The position numbers and the translations under genes were made by a program. The notes beneath the pieces are model-generated. The model was not told the origin of the DNA and did no database searches. It saw nothing but the letters and a program-made list of their open reading frames with translations. Below, one piece after another: positions 26,007 to 36,637 of a DNA stretch of 64,000 nt. Position 1 is the first letter of the stretch; every line of letters begins with the position of its first letter. The stretch spans positions 248,001 through 312,000 of the forward strand of contig NZ_JHVH01000003.1 of NCBI RefSeq assembly GCF_000620045.1, in the 5' to 3' direction. Source of the DNA: Halomonas halodenitrificans DSM 735. Its GTDB lineage: Bacteria > Pseudomonadota > Gammaproteobacteria > Pseudomonadales > Halomonadaceae.

Positions 26007-27193
26007 TTGGCCAGCTCTCGCATGGCGTCCTCCAGTCCCTCGAGGGTCATGGGATACATGCGATCCTCGATCAGCTGGCGGATCAGCTGGGTGGAGTGGG
26101 TATAGTCCCAGGCCCGGCGGGGCATGGGATTGAGCCACGCCAGCCGCGGGAACTTGTCGACCACGCGCTTGAGCCACACCGCGCCGGCCTCGTCGTTGAA
26201 GTGCTCCACGCTGCCCCCGGGATGGGTGATCTCGTAGGGTGACATGGCGGCATCGCCGACGATCACCACCTGGTAGTCATCGCCATAGGTGTGCAGCAGA
26301 TCCAGGGTCGGGATGCGCTCGGCATGGCGCCGGGTCTGGGAGCCGGCATTGCTGCGCCACACCCCCTCGTAGAGGCAGTTATGGAAGTAATAGGCCTCCA
26401 GGTGCTTGAATTCCGAGCGTGCCGCCGAGAACAGTTCCTCGCAGGTGCGGATGTGGTCATCCATGGAACCGCCCACGTCGAGCAGCAGCAGCACCTTGAC
26501 CGCGTTATGTCGCTCGGGGCGCATCTGCACGTTGAGAAGGCCGGCATCCCGAGCGGTTTCGCGTATGGTGGCGTCGACGTCGAATGTGTCGGCGGCCCCC
26601 TGGCGCGCGAACTTCCTCAGCCGACGCAGCGCCATCTTGGTGTTGCGTGTGCCCAGCTCCAGGGAGTCGTCGTAGTCGCGGAAGCGTCGCTCGTCCCACA
26701 CCTTCACCGCGCGGCGGTGACGGGAGCCATCCTGGCCGATGCGTATCCCCTCCGGGTTATACCCGTAGGCGCCGAAGGGGCTGGTGCCGCCGGTGCCGAT
26801 CCACTTGTTGCCGCCGGCATGGCGTTCACCCTGTTCCTCCAGGCGCTTCTTGAAGGTCTCGATCAGCTGCTCCAGGCCGCCCAGGGACTCGATCTGCGCC
26901 TTCTCTTCGTCGGAGAGCTGCTTCTCGAACTCGCGGCGCAGCCAGTCATCGGGAATCAGCGCCTCGACGGCGGCGTCGATGTTTTCCAGGCCGTCAAACC
27001 AGGCGGCAAAGGCGCGATCGAAGCGGTCGAAGTGGCGCTCGTCCTTGACCATCACGGTACGGGCGGTCTGATAGAACGTTTCCATGTCGGCGAATACCAC
27101 GCCTCGCTCCACCACCGCATGGAGGTCGAGTAGTTCGCGCAAGGATACCGGTACGCCGGCGCGCTTGAGGGTCTCGAACAGGCCGATAAACAT
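26003..27193 (-). CDS. VWA-domain protein, CoxE-like
   Basis: The 396-aa protein has a C-terminal von Willebrand A domain. Its MIDAS-type motif is LLLDVGGSMDDHIR (DxGxS rather than DxSxS), followed by HNCLYEGVW and VIVGDAAMSPYEI. It lies three bases downstream of a MoxR ATPase. MoxR-VWA pairs act as chaperones that load metals or assemble complexes. The partner complex is not evident here. Its last codons overlap the outermost SatD operator. Confidence 0.88.
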   Translation of the reverse strand: MFIGLFETLKRAGVPVSLRELLDLHAVVERGVVFADMETFYQTARTVMVKDERHFDRFDRAFAAWFDGLENIDAAVEALIPDDWLRREFEKQLSDEEKAQIESLGGLEQLIETFKKRLEEQGERHAGGNKWIGTGGTSPFGAYGYNPEGIRIGQDGSRHRRAVKVWDERRFRDYDDSLELGTRNTKMALRRLRKFARQGAADTFDVDATIRETARDAGLLNVQMRPERHNAVKVLLLLDVGGSMDDHIRTCEELFSAARSEFKHLEAYYFHNCLYEGVWRSNAGSQTRRHAERIPTLDLLHTYGDDYQVVIVGDAAMSPYEITHPGGSVEHFNDEAGAVWLKRVVDKFPRLAWLNPMPRRAWDYTHSTQLIRQLIEDRMYPMTLEGLEDAMRELAK

Positions 27194-27196
27194 GGT

Positions 27197-28051
<855 letters not shown>

Positions 28052-28217
28052 GAGTCGTGCCTCGACTGGTTGCCGGAGAATAATGGAATCAAACAAGTGT
28101 ACGGAAGGGCCGGGGCGGGGACAAATATCGCCCTACCGCCGTCATGCGACGCTTGATAGCCTTGTCCCGGTGCCTGGACCACACTGGCCTCGGACCCGCC
28201 GGACAAAGGAGTCGAAC

Positions 28218-28985
28218 ATGCGCTTGAGAATACTCTCCGACCTGCACCTCGAATGCTTCGCTGAAGGCCGAGAGTTGCCGGAGGTGGACTGCGACGCGGT
28301 AATTCTCGCCGGGGATATCTCGCGCAAGACCCGTGGGCTCGAGTGGGCGGCAAGGCGTTTCGCCGGTATGCCGATACTCTATGTTCCCGGCAACCACGAG
28401 TTCTACCGAACCCGCATGCCGGTGCTGCGTCGGGAGCTGGCCGACGAGGCCGGTCGGCTTGGCATTCACCTGCTGGACAACCGTTCGCTGACCCTGGGCG
28501 GTGTGCGTTTTCATGGCACGACACTATGGACCGATTTCGATCTCTACGCCGAGAACCCGGATCACGACCCGGCGCTCACCGAGGAGCGAGTGCTCGCCTT
28601 CATGCCGGACTTTCAAATCGTCGAACAGCCGGAGGGCGTCGTCTTCACGCCGGCGGAGAGTCGTCGCCTGCATGCCGAGGCGCTGAACTGGCTGGAAGCC
28701 GAGCTTGCAGCGCCATTCAACGGGCCTCGGGTCGTGATCAGCCACCATGCGCCGCTGGCCGAGTGCATTCCGCCGAGCTACCGGGGGGACGCGGCCTCGC
28801 CGGCCTTTGCGTCCCACCTGCCGCAGCTGATGGGACGCATGGATCTATGGATACACGGCCACGTTCATGAGCCGGTCGATATGGAGCGCGATGGTACGCG
28901 GGTGATCGCCAACCCAGGCGGCTACCCGGAGGAGTTCGACCCGCCGCGCTTCGTTCCCGACCTGATCGTCGAGCTGCCGGCTTGA
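28218..28985 (+). CDS. Calcineurin-like metallophosphoesterase
   Basis: A 255-aa protein with the metal-binding motifs in order: LSDLHLE (DxH), ILAGDISR (GDxx), VPGNHEFYR (GNHE), ISHHAPL and WIHGHVHEP (GHxH). It probably hydrolyses phosphomonoesters or diesters; the substrate is unknown. The start at 28218 follows AAAGGAG. Confidence 0.9.
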   Translation: MRLRILSDLHLECFAEGRELPEVDCDAVILAGDISRKTRGLEWAARRFAGMPILYVPGNHEFYRTRMPVLRRELADEAGRLGIHLLDNRSLTLGGVRFHGTTLWTDFDLYAENPDHDPALTEERVLAFMPDFQIVEQPEGVVFTPAESRRLHAEALNWLEAELAAPFNGPRVVISHHAPLAECIPPSYRGDAASPAFASHLPQLMGRMDLWIHGHVHEPVDMERDGTRVIANPGGYPEEFDPPRFVPDLIVELPA

Positions 28986-29031
28986 TGAGGCCGCTGGGCA
29001 ACGGGTGGAGCCGTTTCAGCCAATCGGAGGC

Positions 29032-29382
29032 TTACCCGCGCTCGGCGGCGAAGGTGTCATAGGCTTCCAGTGCCTGAGCACCGGTAGTGAAGGAAGGGCC
29101 ACCACCCATGTAGGTCGCCACCCCGATGGTTTCCATGACCTCGTCACGGGTGGCGCCGAGCTCGGCCGCCGCCTTGGCGTGGAAGGCGATGCACCCCTCG
29201 CAGCGGATGCTGATGCCGATGGCCAGAGCCATCAGTTCCTTGTGCTTGTGGGAGAGGGCGCCGTCGACGTTGGCACCCTTGGCCATCTGGGTGAAACCCT
29301 TGGCGACATCGGGTACGCCCTTGCCAACCTCCTGCATCAACGCGGAGAGATCCTGTGTGGCCTTCTTCCAATCCTTGTACAT
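29032..29382 (-). CDS. Carboxymuconolactone decarboxylase-family (AhpD-like) protein
   Basis: A 116-aa protein with the AhpD-type motif ISIRCEGCIAFHAKAA (CxxC followed by His), which points to a peroxidase/thiol-reductase helper rather than a decarboxylase. It is a single gene flanked by convergent neighbours on its 3' side. Its function is inferred from the family only. Confidence 0.88.
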   Translation of the reverse strand: MYKDWKKATQDLSALMQEVGKGVPDVAKGFTQMAKGANVDGALSHKHKELMALAIGISIRCEGCIAFHAKAAAELGATRDEVMETIGVATYMGGGPSFTTGAQALEAYDTFAAERG

Positions 29383-29558
29383 GGTGTCGGTTCTCGAGTA
29401 GAAGTTACTGTAAGAAAACTAGCGTGTGATAGCACATCTACTATGGTCCAACCAAGGGAATCGTGTCGCGGGGCAGGATGTCGCACCCGACCAGGACTAT
29501 TAGTAATTCGGCCATCATCACCCTGGATTATCGCCGGCACATCATGGCTTATAAACGA

Positions 29559-30611
29559 TTAACCGAATTGAGAGCTTTCCAGTTCCAGGGCGTCGAGAAT
29601 CTCGGGCACGACCCGTAACTCCACCAACAGTTTCTCGACTCGATCGCGATTCTTGAGCGACTTGAACACGCTGCCGCCTTCGAAGCGGTTCTCGCCGGTA
29701 CGTATCGAAATCAGCATCTGTTGATCCACGAAGGCGACGGAGACGGTATTGGTCAGGGATTTCAGCTTCTGGAACAGCGGAGACTGTTCAATCTCGGAGA
29801 CTTCCTCGGGAAGTTTGGGAGTGTGGCTGAAGTGCGCGGTCAGATGCTCCAGCCGGTTCATGAAGGCGGGGGTAAGCAGGGAACGAGCCTGCGTGGGATC
29901 GCTGGAGTAAATGTGCAGGCCCTGAGAAAACCCCGAGCCCTCCAGATGAACGCTCTCCATCGAGGTGCCATCGAGTGTCGTTTTCGGCATGGGATCCGCG
30001 GCATTCAGCAAACGGGTTTCACCGCTGAAAGGGTGGGGAAACTCGGTGATGAAGAGTATCCCTCGAAAGAGAATATTGGTCTTTTTGGAGTCATTGTCAT
30101 CATCATTCTTACGCTGTCGCTTGTCCTTGATTTCCACCTCGCACAGCCGGAATGGAACACCGTTATGGGTGCCCCTGATTTCATCTTCGGTGCGTGTGCG
30201 GGTCTTGTATTCACGCCTGCGGAGCAGCCTCAAGTCATAAAATCGATGGAGGGGAAAGTCCGCTGCTGACGGCGAGTACTCGTAGCCGAGAAAGTGACAG
30301 GTCGGCTCGACCAGTGCCGCCTTCGCGAGCCGACGCATGTGTTGATAGGTGAGCACGATGCCCCAGGCGGGGAGGGCGGCCACCGCAACGCCGATGAGGA
30401 GGACCAGCGTGTTGTCGATGTTCCGGTCGCTGAACCACATCATTGCCATCAGATCCAGCAGGATGGCGGCGCAGAGCAGCGCCATCCGCCACATGGCGGC
30501 ACGGCGCTGGCCTTCGGCTCGGTCCAGCTCGGGGCCGATAACGGTGTGGTAATGCTCATCAAACCCTTCCGGCAACTCACTGGCCGGAGTGGTATCCCCT
30601 CTAGCAGCCAT
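29559..30611 (-). CDS. DUF3137 membrane protein
   Basis: A 350-aa protein. Two adjacent helices lie near residues 42-85 (MALLCAAILLDLMAMMWF, TLVLLIGVAVAALPAWGIVLT) and are followed by a large cytoplasmic domain. That domain matches DUF3137, with FPLHRFYDLRLLRRREY, LFRGILFITEFPHPFSGET and LISIRTGENRFEGG. The function is unknown. The Met at 30611 follows GGGGGAG; the Met at 30617 is possible. A much longer upstream frame is rejected. Confidence 0.78.
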   Translation of the reverse strand: MAARGDTTPASELPEGFDEHYHTVIGPELDRAEGQRRAAMWRMALLCAAILLDLMAMMWFSDRNIDNTLVLLIGVAVAALPAWGIVLTYQHMRRLAKAALVEPTCHFLGYEYSPSAADFPLHRFYDLRLLRRREYKTRTRTEDEIRGTHNGVPFRLCEVEIKDKRQRKNDDDNDSKKTNILFRGILFITEFPHPFSGETRLLNAADPMPKTTLDGTSMESVHLEGSGFSQGLHIYSSDPTQARSLLTPAFMNRLEHLTAHFSHTPKLPEEVSEIEQSPLFQKLKSLTNTVSVAFVDQQMLISIRTGENRFEGGSVFKSLKNRDRVEKLLVELRVVPEILDALELESSQFG

Positions 30612-30745
30612 GATCATGCTCCCCCTGATTACCGATTGGCGACCGCGAGGGTGTCGTTGGTGAACCCGCGTCGGTCGACTTGAGGGTAGACAAGGCAAGC
30701 GAGGAAAAAACCGTTCAAACAGACAGGAGTGACACGCGAAACGGC

Positions 30746-32509
30746 TCACTGCCGCCCAAACTGCAGCTCCGCCAGGCGGCGGTACAGGGCGCTGGAGGCC
30801 ATCAGCTCGGCGTGGGTGCCGGTGGCCACCAGGCGGCCCTGGTCCAGTATCAGCAGCCGGTCGGCGGCCACCACGGTGGCCAGGCGGTGGGCGACCACGA
30901 GGCTGGTGCGATGCCTCATCAGCTGGTCCAGGGCCTGCTGTACCAGCTGTTCGCTCTTGGCATCCAGGGCGCTGGTCGCCTCGTCCAGCAAGAGCACGGC
31001 GGGGTCCTTGAGCAGCGCGCGGGCAATGGCCAGGCGCTGGCGCTGGCCGCCGGAAAGTTGCACGCCGCCGGGGCCCAGCGAGGTCTCGAAGCCGTCCGGG
31101 AGGGCCTCGATAAAGGCCAGGGCGTTGGCCGACTCGGCGGCCCGGCGCAGCGCCTCGGGCGTGGCCTCCGGGTCTCCGTAGCGCAGGTTATCGGCCAAGC
31201 TGCCGGTAAACAGCACCGGTTCCTGGGCCACCAGGCCTAGCGCCGCGCGCAGCTCATCCGGGGCCAGGTGGCGCAGGTCGATGCCGTCGAGGCGCAGGAC
31301 GCCAGTGTCGGGGTCGTGAAAACGCAGCAGCAGGGCGATCAGGGTGCTCTTGCCGGCGCCGGAAGGGCCGACCAGTGCCACCCGCTCGCCGGGGTGAATG
31401 GTCAGGTCGAAGGCCTCAAGCGCCGGGGCCTGGCGGCCCGGATAGGTGAAGCTCACGCCCTCCAGGCGGATCTCGCCGGCGAGCGGCCGGGGCAGGGGTG
31501 TCGGGCGGGCCGGCGACGCGATGCTGGGGCGGGTATCGAGCAGCTCCAGCAGGCGTTCGGCGGCCCCCGCGGCCCGCTGGACATCGCCGGCCACTTCGGC
31601 AAGGGTGGCCACGGCACCGGCGGCCAGCACGGCATAGAAGACGAAGGCCGAGAGTTCGCCGGCGCTCATCTCGCCGGCGAGTACCGCCTGTCCCCCGTGC
31701 CAGAGCATGATGCCCACCGCCGCGAAGACCACCAGCATGGCGATGCCGGTCAGCCAGGCGCGTTGGCGGGTGCGCTCGATGGCGCTGGTAAAGGCGTCCT
31801 CGACGCGCCGGGCATAGCCGCGCCGCTCGCCGCGTTCGTGGGTGAAGGCCTGGATGGTGCGGATGCCGGAGAGCGCCTCGCCGGCATAGCGGCCGAGTTC
31901 CGCCACGCGGTCCTGGCTCGCCCGTGAAAGCCCACGCACCCGCCTGCCGAACCACAGGATGGGCAGTATCGTTGCCGGGATGCCCAGCAGCACGATGGCC
32001 GACAGCCAGGGCTGGGTCACCAGCATCAGCATGACGGCGCCGATCAGCATCAAGAGGTTGCGCAGGGCCAGGGAGACCGAGGAGCCGAACAGGCTCTGCA
32101 ACACGCTGGTGTCGGCGGTGAGCCGCGAGGTGATCTCCCCGGCGGCCCGGTCCGGTGCCTGGGCGCTCTCGAAGAAGCCGGGCTCCAGGGTCAGCAGGTG
32201 GTCGAAGACCCGCCGACGCAGATCGGCGGCCAGCCGTTCGCCGATCCAGGTCACCAGGTAATAGCGCAGCGCCGAGGCCATCGCCAGCACGGTGACCACG
32301 GCGAGCATCATGACCAGGCCTCGCCTCAGGGCGGCGATATCGGCATCCATGAAGCCGCGGTCGATGACCAGGCGCAACCCCTGGCCCAGCAGCAGTACGC
32401 TGCCCGAGGCCATCAGCAGCGCCAGGGCGGCCAGCGTCAGGCGCCATCGGTAGGGCGCCAGCAGGTTCAGCAGGCGCAGCAGCACGCGGGGATCGGGACG
32501 CGACGACAT
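30746..32509 (-). CDS. ABC exporter, fused permease and ATPase
   Basis: A 587-aa half-transporter with six N-terminal helices (about 15-310) and a nucleotide-binding domain. The latter has Walker A VGPSGAGKSTLIALLL, Q-loop, signature LSGGQRQRLAIARAL and Walker B VLLLDEATSALD. It resembles MsbA/multidrug-type exporters and probably works as a homodimer. The substrate is unknown. The yejK gene ends ten bases upstream of its start. Confidence 0.9.
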   Translation of the reverse strand: MSSRPDPRVLLRLLNLLAPYRWRLTLAALALLMASGSVLLLGQGLRLVIDRGFMDADIAALRRGLVMMLAVVTVLAMASALRYYLVTWIGERLAADLRRRVFDHLLTLEPGFFESAQAPDRAAGEITSRLTADTSVLQSLFGSSVSLALRNLLMLIGAVMLMLVTQPWLSAIVLLGIPATILPILWFGRRVRGLSRASQDRVAELGRYAGEALSGIRTIQAFTHERGERRGYARRVEDAFTSAIERTRQRAWLTGIAMLVVFAAVGIMLWHGGQAVLAGEMSAGELSAFVFYAVLAAGAVATLAEVAGDVQRAAGAAERLLELLDTRPSIASPARPTPLPRPLAGEIRLEGVSFTYPGRQAPALEAFDLTIHPGERVALVGPSGAGKSTLIALLLRFHDPDTGVLRLDGIDLRHLAPDELRAALGLVAQEPVLFTGSLADNLRYGDPEATPEALRRAAESANALAFIEALPDGFETSLGPGGVQLSGGQRQRLAIARALLKDPAVLLLDEATSALDAKSEQLVQQALDQLMRHRTSLVVAHRLATVVAADRLLILDQGRLVATGTHAELMASSALYRRLAELQFGRQ

Positions 32510-32519
32510 CTCGGCCTCC

Positions 32520-33527
32520 TTAGTCCTGCCCCTTGAGCTGTTCCTTGAGCTGCTTGGGCACCTGCTTGATGATCAGCCGGTCGCTCGCCGCGTCGTACTC
32601 GACGCCGGAGCCCAGCAGGTGGGAGTCGAAGCTGATCGACACGCCGCCGGCGCGCCCGGTAAAGCGCTTGAACCGGTTCAGGGTCTTGCGGTCCGGCGGA
32701 ATCTCCGGGGAGAGGCCGTAGTCCGCGTCGCGGATATGCTCGTAGAAGGCCTTGGGCTGCTGCTCGTCGAGCAGCCCCGAGAGTTCCTCCAGGGTGATCG
32801 GCTCGCCGCGACTGGCCTGTTCGCTGGCATAGTCCACCAGCGTCTCGGTCTTTTCGCGGCTGGCCTCCTCCGGGAGGTCCTCCTTCTCCACGTAGTCGCT
32901 GAAGGCCTTGAGCAGGGTGCGTGTTTCCCCCGGGGCATCGACGCCTTCCTCGGCACCGAGCAGCGCCGCGAAGCCTTCGGCCAGCGCCTTGCCGCCGCGC
33001 TCGCGGGTCCAGGAAAGGTATTGCCGGGAATCACCGGTCTGCCACTGGCCGATATCGAGGCGGGCGGCCAGGCTCATCTGGGTCAGGTTAAGCTGGCGCG
33101 CCGGGACCGGCCGCAGGTCCTCGCCGATGGCAAATCCCTCGCGATGATGCAGCAGGGCCAGGGTCAGGAAACGAGCATCGCCGAAGCGAGTGTCCAGCAC
33201 CATCAGGTCGCCGGAGACGGAGAGGTGCGCATCCAGCAGCGTGGCGAGGCGTTCGGCGATGCCGCGCGTCAGGGCGACGAAGTCGCGCTGCTCCGCGAGA
33301 TAGGCGGTGATCTCCGAGGCCAGTGCCGAGGCCTCGGCAGCATCCTCCCGGTCGTCCTGTGCGAAGTGGCCCCAGGCCTTTTTCTTGGCGTGGTAGGCGC
33401 GGGTCAGGCCCTCGAGCATGGCCTCCAGGGCGTCGGAGGCGGGCAGGGACTGGCTAGCCGGCAGCAGGCGTGCCGGGGCGTCACCGGTCTTCTCGATGCG
33501 ATGCACGATGGCATTGAGGATGGGCAT
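32520..33527 (-). CDS. yejK: Nucleoid-associated protein YejK/NdpA
   Basis: The 335-aa protein has the family's start (MPILNAIVHRIEK), the central FLTLALLHHREGFAIGEDL and the C-terminal DRKTLNRFKRFTGRAGGVSISFDSHLLG. In E. coli it is a 37-kDa nucleoid-associated protein that interacts with topoisomerase IV. The Met at 33527 is chosen by that start; the frame is open to 33557. Confidence 0.92.
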   Translation of the reverse strand: MPILNAIVHRIEKTGDAPARLLPASQSLPASDALEAMLEGLTRAYHAKKKAWGHFAQDDREDAAEASALASEITAYLAEQRDFVALTRGIAERLATLLDAHLSVSGDLMVLDTRFGDARFLTLALLHHREGFAIGEDLRPVPARQLNLTQMSLAARLDIGQWQTGDSRQYLSWTRERGGKALAEGFAALLGAEEGVDAPGETRTLLKAFSDYVEKEDLPEEASREKTETLVDYASEQASRGEPITLEELSGLLDEQQPKAFYEHIRDADYGLSPEIPPDRKTLNRFKRFTGRAGGVSISFDSHLLGSGVEYDAASDRLIIKQVPKQLKEQLKGQD

Positions 33528-33619
33528 GGGGCCTCCCGCGATGATGAACGAGGCCACGCATGATACCCGCCGTCGCCTCCCGTCGACAGCGCTATCTTGG
33601 CTGCCGGGTGCCTGGTTAT

Positions 33620-34702
33620 CTAGGGCCCTTCGAGGTAGGCGGTCATGGAGCCGGCCAGCAGCAGAGCGATCAAGTCCGCCTGGCGATGGGTATCGGTCTT
33701 CTGGAACAGGTTGCGCAGGTGGAAGGCCACGGTCGTGGGGGAGACGCCCATCTGGTCGGCAATTTCCTCGGAGCGCAAACCCTCCAGCAGCGCCATGGCG
33801 ATACGGGATTCGGTGGGGGTCAGCCCGAAGAGACTGGCCAGTATGCCGCGTGGCAGCGGCAATCGTTGATCCGGCGCCGACAGGAGCACCACGACGCTGG
33901 CGTCTTCTCCTCCCGTTTCCCGTCCCTGCCCCAGCGCACAGATCAGGACCAGGAGCTCGTGGCTTCCCGGCAGATGAGGAAGGCGCAGGGAAAAGACCGG
34001 CTCCTCACCCCGGCGGCTGGCCTGGGTTGCCGATGCGATGCTTTCGCGCAGTCGTCGGGCCATGGCGCCCGTTGCCGAGAACCTCTTGTTGAGCTGCAGC
34101 GCATCACTCGCCTCGGCCAGCTGCCGGGCGCGCTGGTTGACGAAGGTGATATCGCCCTGGCTGTCGAGCAGCACCATGCCGGGTGCCACCAGGTTCAGAA
34201 CGCGCGTTGCGGCGTGAAAGGCCTGCTGCGAGGCTTCCTGACGCAGGGTGCCCATGGCCTGGCGGAGTTCCTGGAGCTCGTGGTTGGACTTGTCGCGCAT
34301 GCGTGACACCTGGCGCAGGCGGGCGCCGACGGTGGCCAGCAGCAGGTCGTAGTCGATGGGCTTGACCAGGTAGTCATCGGCGCCAAGCCGCTTGCCCTCG
34401 ACCACTTCCTGAGGGTCCGAGAGGGCGGTCAGAAACACGAAGGGGGTATCGGCCAGGTGCGGCCGGTGTTCCCGAACGGCGTCGAGTACCCCATAGCCGT
34501 TAAGGCCGGGCATGTTGATATCGCACAGGATCAGGTCCGGGGTGCAGGCATCCATCTGCTGCAGGGTGGCTTCACCGTCGGCCGCCTCGAGCACCGCATA
34601 GCCGGACTCTTTGAGTTCGTCGCAGATATCGGCACGCAGGTCTTCCTGATCCTCGGCGCAGAGAATCAACGGTGGGCGGGACGAGGGCTCATTGTGCATC
34701 AT
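33620..34702 (-). CDS. Response regulator with REC, PAS-like linker and LuxR-type HTH
   Basis: A 360-aa protein. The REC domain (LILCAEDQEDLRADICDEL, phospho-acceptor in LILCDINMPGLNG, FLTAL, VKPIDYD) is followed by a coiled region. A PAS-like segment comes next (VLNLVAPGMVLLDSQGDITFVNQRARQL). The C-terminal GerE-type HTH is GLTPTESRIAMALLEGLRSEEIADQMGVSPTTVAFHL. It starts 14 bases inside the histidine-kinase gene, with AGGGAGA upstream, so the pair is coupled. Confidence 0.88.
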   Translation of the reverse strand: MMHNEPSSRPPLILCAEDQEDLRADICDELKESGYAVLEAADGEATLQQMDACTPDLILCDINMPGLNGYGVLDAVREHRPHLADTPFVFLTALSDPQEVVEGKRLGADDYLVKPIDYDLLLATVGARLRQVSRMRDKSNHELQELRQAMGTLRQEASQQAFHAATRVLNLVAPGMVLLDSQGDITFVNQRARQLAEASDALQLNKRFSATGAMARRLRESIASATQASRRGEEPVFSLRLPHLPGSHELLVLICALGQGRETGGEDASVVVLLSAPDQRLPLPRGILASLFGLTPTESRIAMALLEGLRSEEIADQMGVSPTTVAFHLRNLFQKTDTHRQADLIALLLAGSMTAYLEGP

Positions 34703-36125
34703 CGCGGTTCTCCCTGGCATCGGCGGCGGGCAGTCGCAGCGTGAAGGTGGTGCCCTCACCGGGAGTGGAATGCACCGTCACGTCGCCTTTCTGTATGCGG
34801 GCCAGGTGCCGGGCGATATTCAACCCCAGGCCGGTGCCATCGGTACCCGCTGCATTGCTGCCGCGAAAGAAGCGTTCGAACAGCTGGGGTTGTTCGTCGA
34901 CGGGAACGCCGGGACCGAAATCCCTGACGTGGCAGACCGCCTGGTTGCCTTCACGGGCGGTGGTGATGTGTACGGGGTGATCCTCGGGTGAGTACTTGAG
35001 GGCATTGCCGACCAGATTGGCCAACGCTTGCTCGGTCAGGGCGCGGTCACACCAGGCCCAGGGTTCCTCTGTGCCGCTGTGGCTCGATTGCAAGCGCTCC
35101 GTACCGGTGGCTTCGATTTGCAGGCGGCAGAAGTGGTCGACGATGCGCCACAATGAGTGGCGACCCAGGCCGGCCTCGACCTGCTTGCCGTCGATGCGGG
35201 CGGCGGTCAGTGAGGCCTCGACCAGGCGCGTCATCTGCGTCACGGCGTTGCGCAGTCGGCTGTAGCGTTCGCTGCGCTGGTCCGGGGTGAACTGGCGATG
35301 ACGCCGCTGCAGTCGCTGCAGCCCCGAATCGATGACCGCCAGCGGCGTCCGGAACTGATGGGACACCATGGCCGCGAAGCTGCGGTAGAACTCGCTGACC
35401 CCGCGTTCACGGTCGAGTGCCTGGGAGAGGGCCTCGGCGGTCTGACGGTAGCGATAGATGTGACGCTCTACCTCGTCCTCCAGGCGATCGCGATGGTCGA
35501 TCAGTTCGCGCTGGGCCGCACGCCGCTGACGCAGCGCGATGACCAGCAGCATGACCAGTATCAGACCGCTCAGTCCGATGCCGATGATGGAGGCGATGAC
35601 CTGTCCGAGGCTGCGGCGATAGGTATCCAGGCGTGCGCCGGTGCTCTCCCACTCGGCCATCATCACCTTGTTGGCGATACGGTTGAGATTGGCCATTAGA
35701 GGATCCAGGTGAGGCGAGAGCTGCGCGGGGGCAAAGCGGGCCTCCCCCTCGGTGGTCGTGACGGTGTCACGCAAGGCCTGCATCTGGGTCAGGGCGTCGT
35801 CCAGGTGCGTATTCATGCCTTCGGCCGCCAGGTAACGGCGCTGTGGCCCGTCATCCATCAGTGACAGGCGACTGGTCAGGATATCCAGGCGCAACTCGGG
35901 ATCTTCGCTGCTGTCGCCCAGCGCTCGGCGGTTGACGGCCTGGTCCAGGCGGTGAGTGGCCACCTGTGCCTGGGTAACGACCCAGAGCATGTTTTCGTCC
36001 ACATTGACACGCATGGCCAGCTCTACCTGGGCCAGGCGAACCAGGGCGAAGGCCAGAAAGGCGGTCAGGGCCACGATCACCAGGCTGGGGATCGCATAGG
36101 CCGGCACGGCACGTAACTTGGCCAT
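34689..36125 (-). CDS. Membrane sensor histidine kinase
   Basis: A 478-aa kinase. Helices lie at about residues 10-33 and 183-205 and enclose a periplasmic helical sensor of about 145 aa. Then come a coiled coil, the H-box (FAAMVSHQFRTPLAVI), the N-box (LVGNALKYSPEDHP) and G-boxes (DFGPGVP, GTGLGLNIARHLA). Its start shares one base with the stop of the periplasmic protein gene (TAATG) and it overlaps the regulator gene by 14 nt, so the three form one operon. Confidence 0.92.
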   Translation of the reverse strand: MAKLRAVPAYAIPSLVIVALTAFLAFALVRLAQVELAMRVNVDENMLWVVTQAQVATHRLDQAVNRRALGDSSEDPELRLDILTSRLSLMDDGPQRRYLAAEGMNTHLDDALTQMQALRDTVTTTEGEARFAPAQLSPHLDPLMANLNRIANKVMMAEWESTGARLDTYRRSLGQVIASIIGIGLSGLILVMLLVIALRQRRAAQRELIDHRDRLEDEVERHIYRYRQTAEALSQALDRERGVSEFYRSFAAMVSHQFRTPLAVIDSGLQRLQRRHRQFTPDQRSERYSRLRNAVTQMTRLVEASLTAARIDGKQVEAGLGRHSLWRIVDHFCRLQIEATGTERLQSSHSGTEEPWAWCDRALTEQALANLVGNALKYSPEDHPVHITTAREGNQAVCHVRDFGPGVPVDEQPQLFERFFRGSNAAGTDGTGLGLNIARHLARIQKGDVTVHSTPGEGTTFTLRLPAADARENRDDAQ

Positions 36126-36637
36126 TACTCGACCTCGAGTCGATATAGCTGCCAGACCCAGCGATAGTCATAACGGATGTCCTGCAGCTCGGTGTGAGCG
36201 TCCCGCGGATAGACGATCCACAACGGCCCCTTGCCACGACGGCTGAGAGGTTTCCCGTTCATCGTATCGGCCAGGATGACGTCATAGTCGTAGAAGTTCT
36301 CGATGGGAATCTCGGCCAGGTAGTCGTTGAGGCCCAGGGCGGTCACCGTCTCGCCTTCTGCCTTCACGGCATCCAGCAGCTCCCGCGCCAGAACACCCTC
36401 GAACGTCTGCGGACCGTGGGTCACGCTGGTGTGGGTCGTCAGTTGCTCGCGGGGAAGGGTGGCCAGCATTCGTGCATCCAGGTGGACCTCGTCATCGTGG
36501 TTGGTCAGGCCGATATCACCGGCCACTATCAACACAGCGTTATCGTCGAGAGGGGGGAACGGGGATTCGGTGGCCCAGACCGTTAACGGCGTGAGCAGCA
36601 ACGTAGCCAATAGAAGGCGGCATCGTATCGGTATCAC
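36125..36637 (-). CDS. Periplasmic molybdopterin-fold-like protein without the ligand Cys
   Basis: A 170-aa secreted protein with a signal peptide (CRLLLATLLLTPLTVWA). Its mature part resembles the sulfite-oxidase-type molybdopterin-binding fold: HTSVTHGPQTFEGVLARELLDAV, GLNDYLAEIPIENF, MNGKPLSRRGKGPLWIVYP. The mature part has no cysteine, so it cannot bind Mo as enzymes of the family do. It heads the kinase/regulator operon and is probably the ligand-sensing partner of the kinase (inference). Confidence 0.75.
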   Translation of the reverse strand: MIPIRCRLLLATLLLTPLTVWATESPFPPLDDNAVLIVAGDIGLTNHDDEVHLDARMLATLPREQLTTHTSVTHGPQTFEGVLARELLDAVKAEGETVTALGLNDYLAEIPIENFYDYDVILADTMNGKPLSRRGKGPLWIVYPRDAHTELQDIRYDYRWVWQLYRLEVE

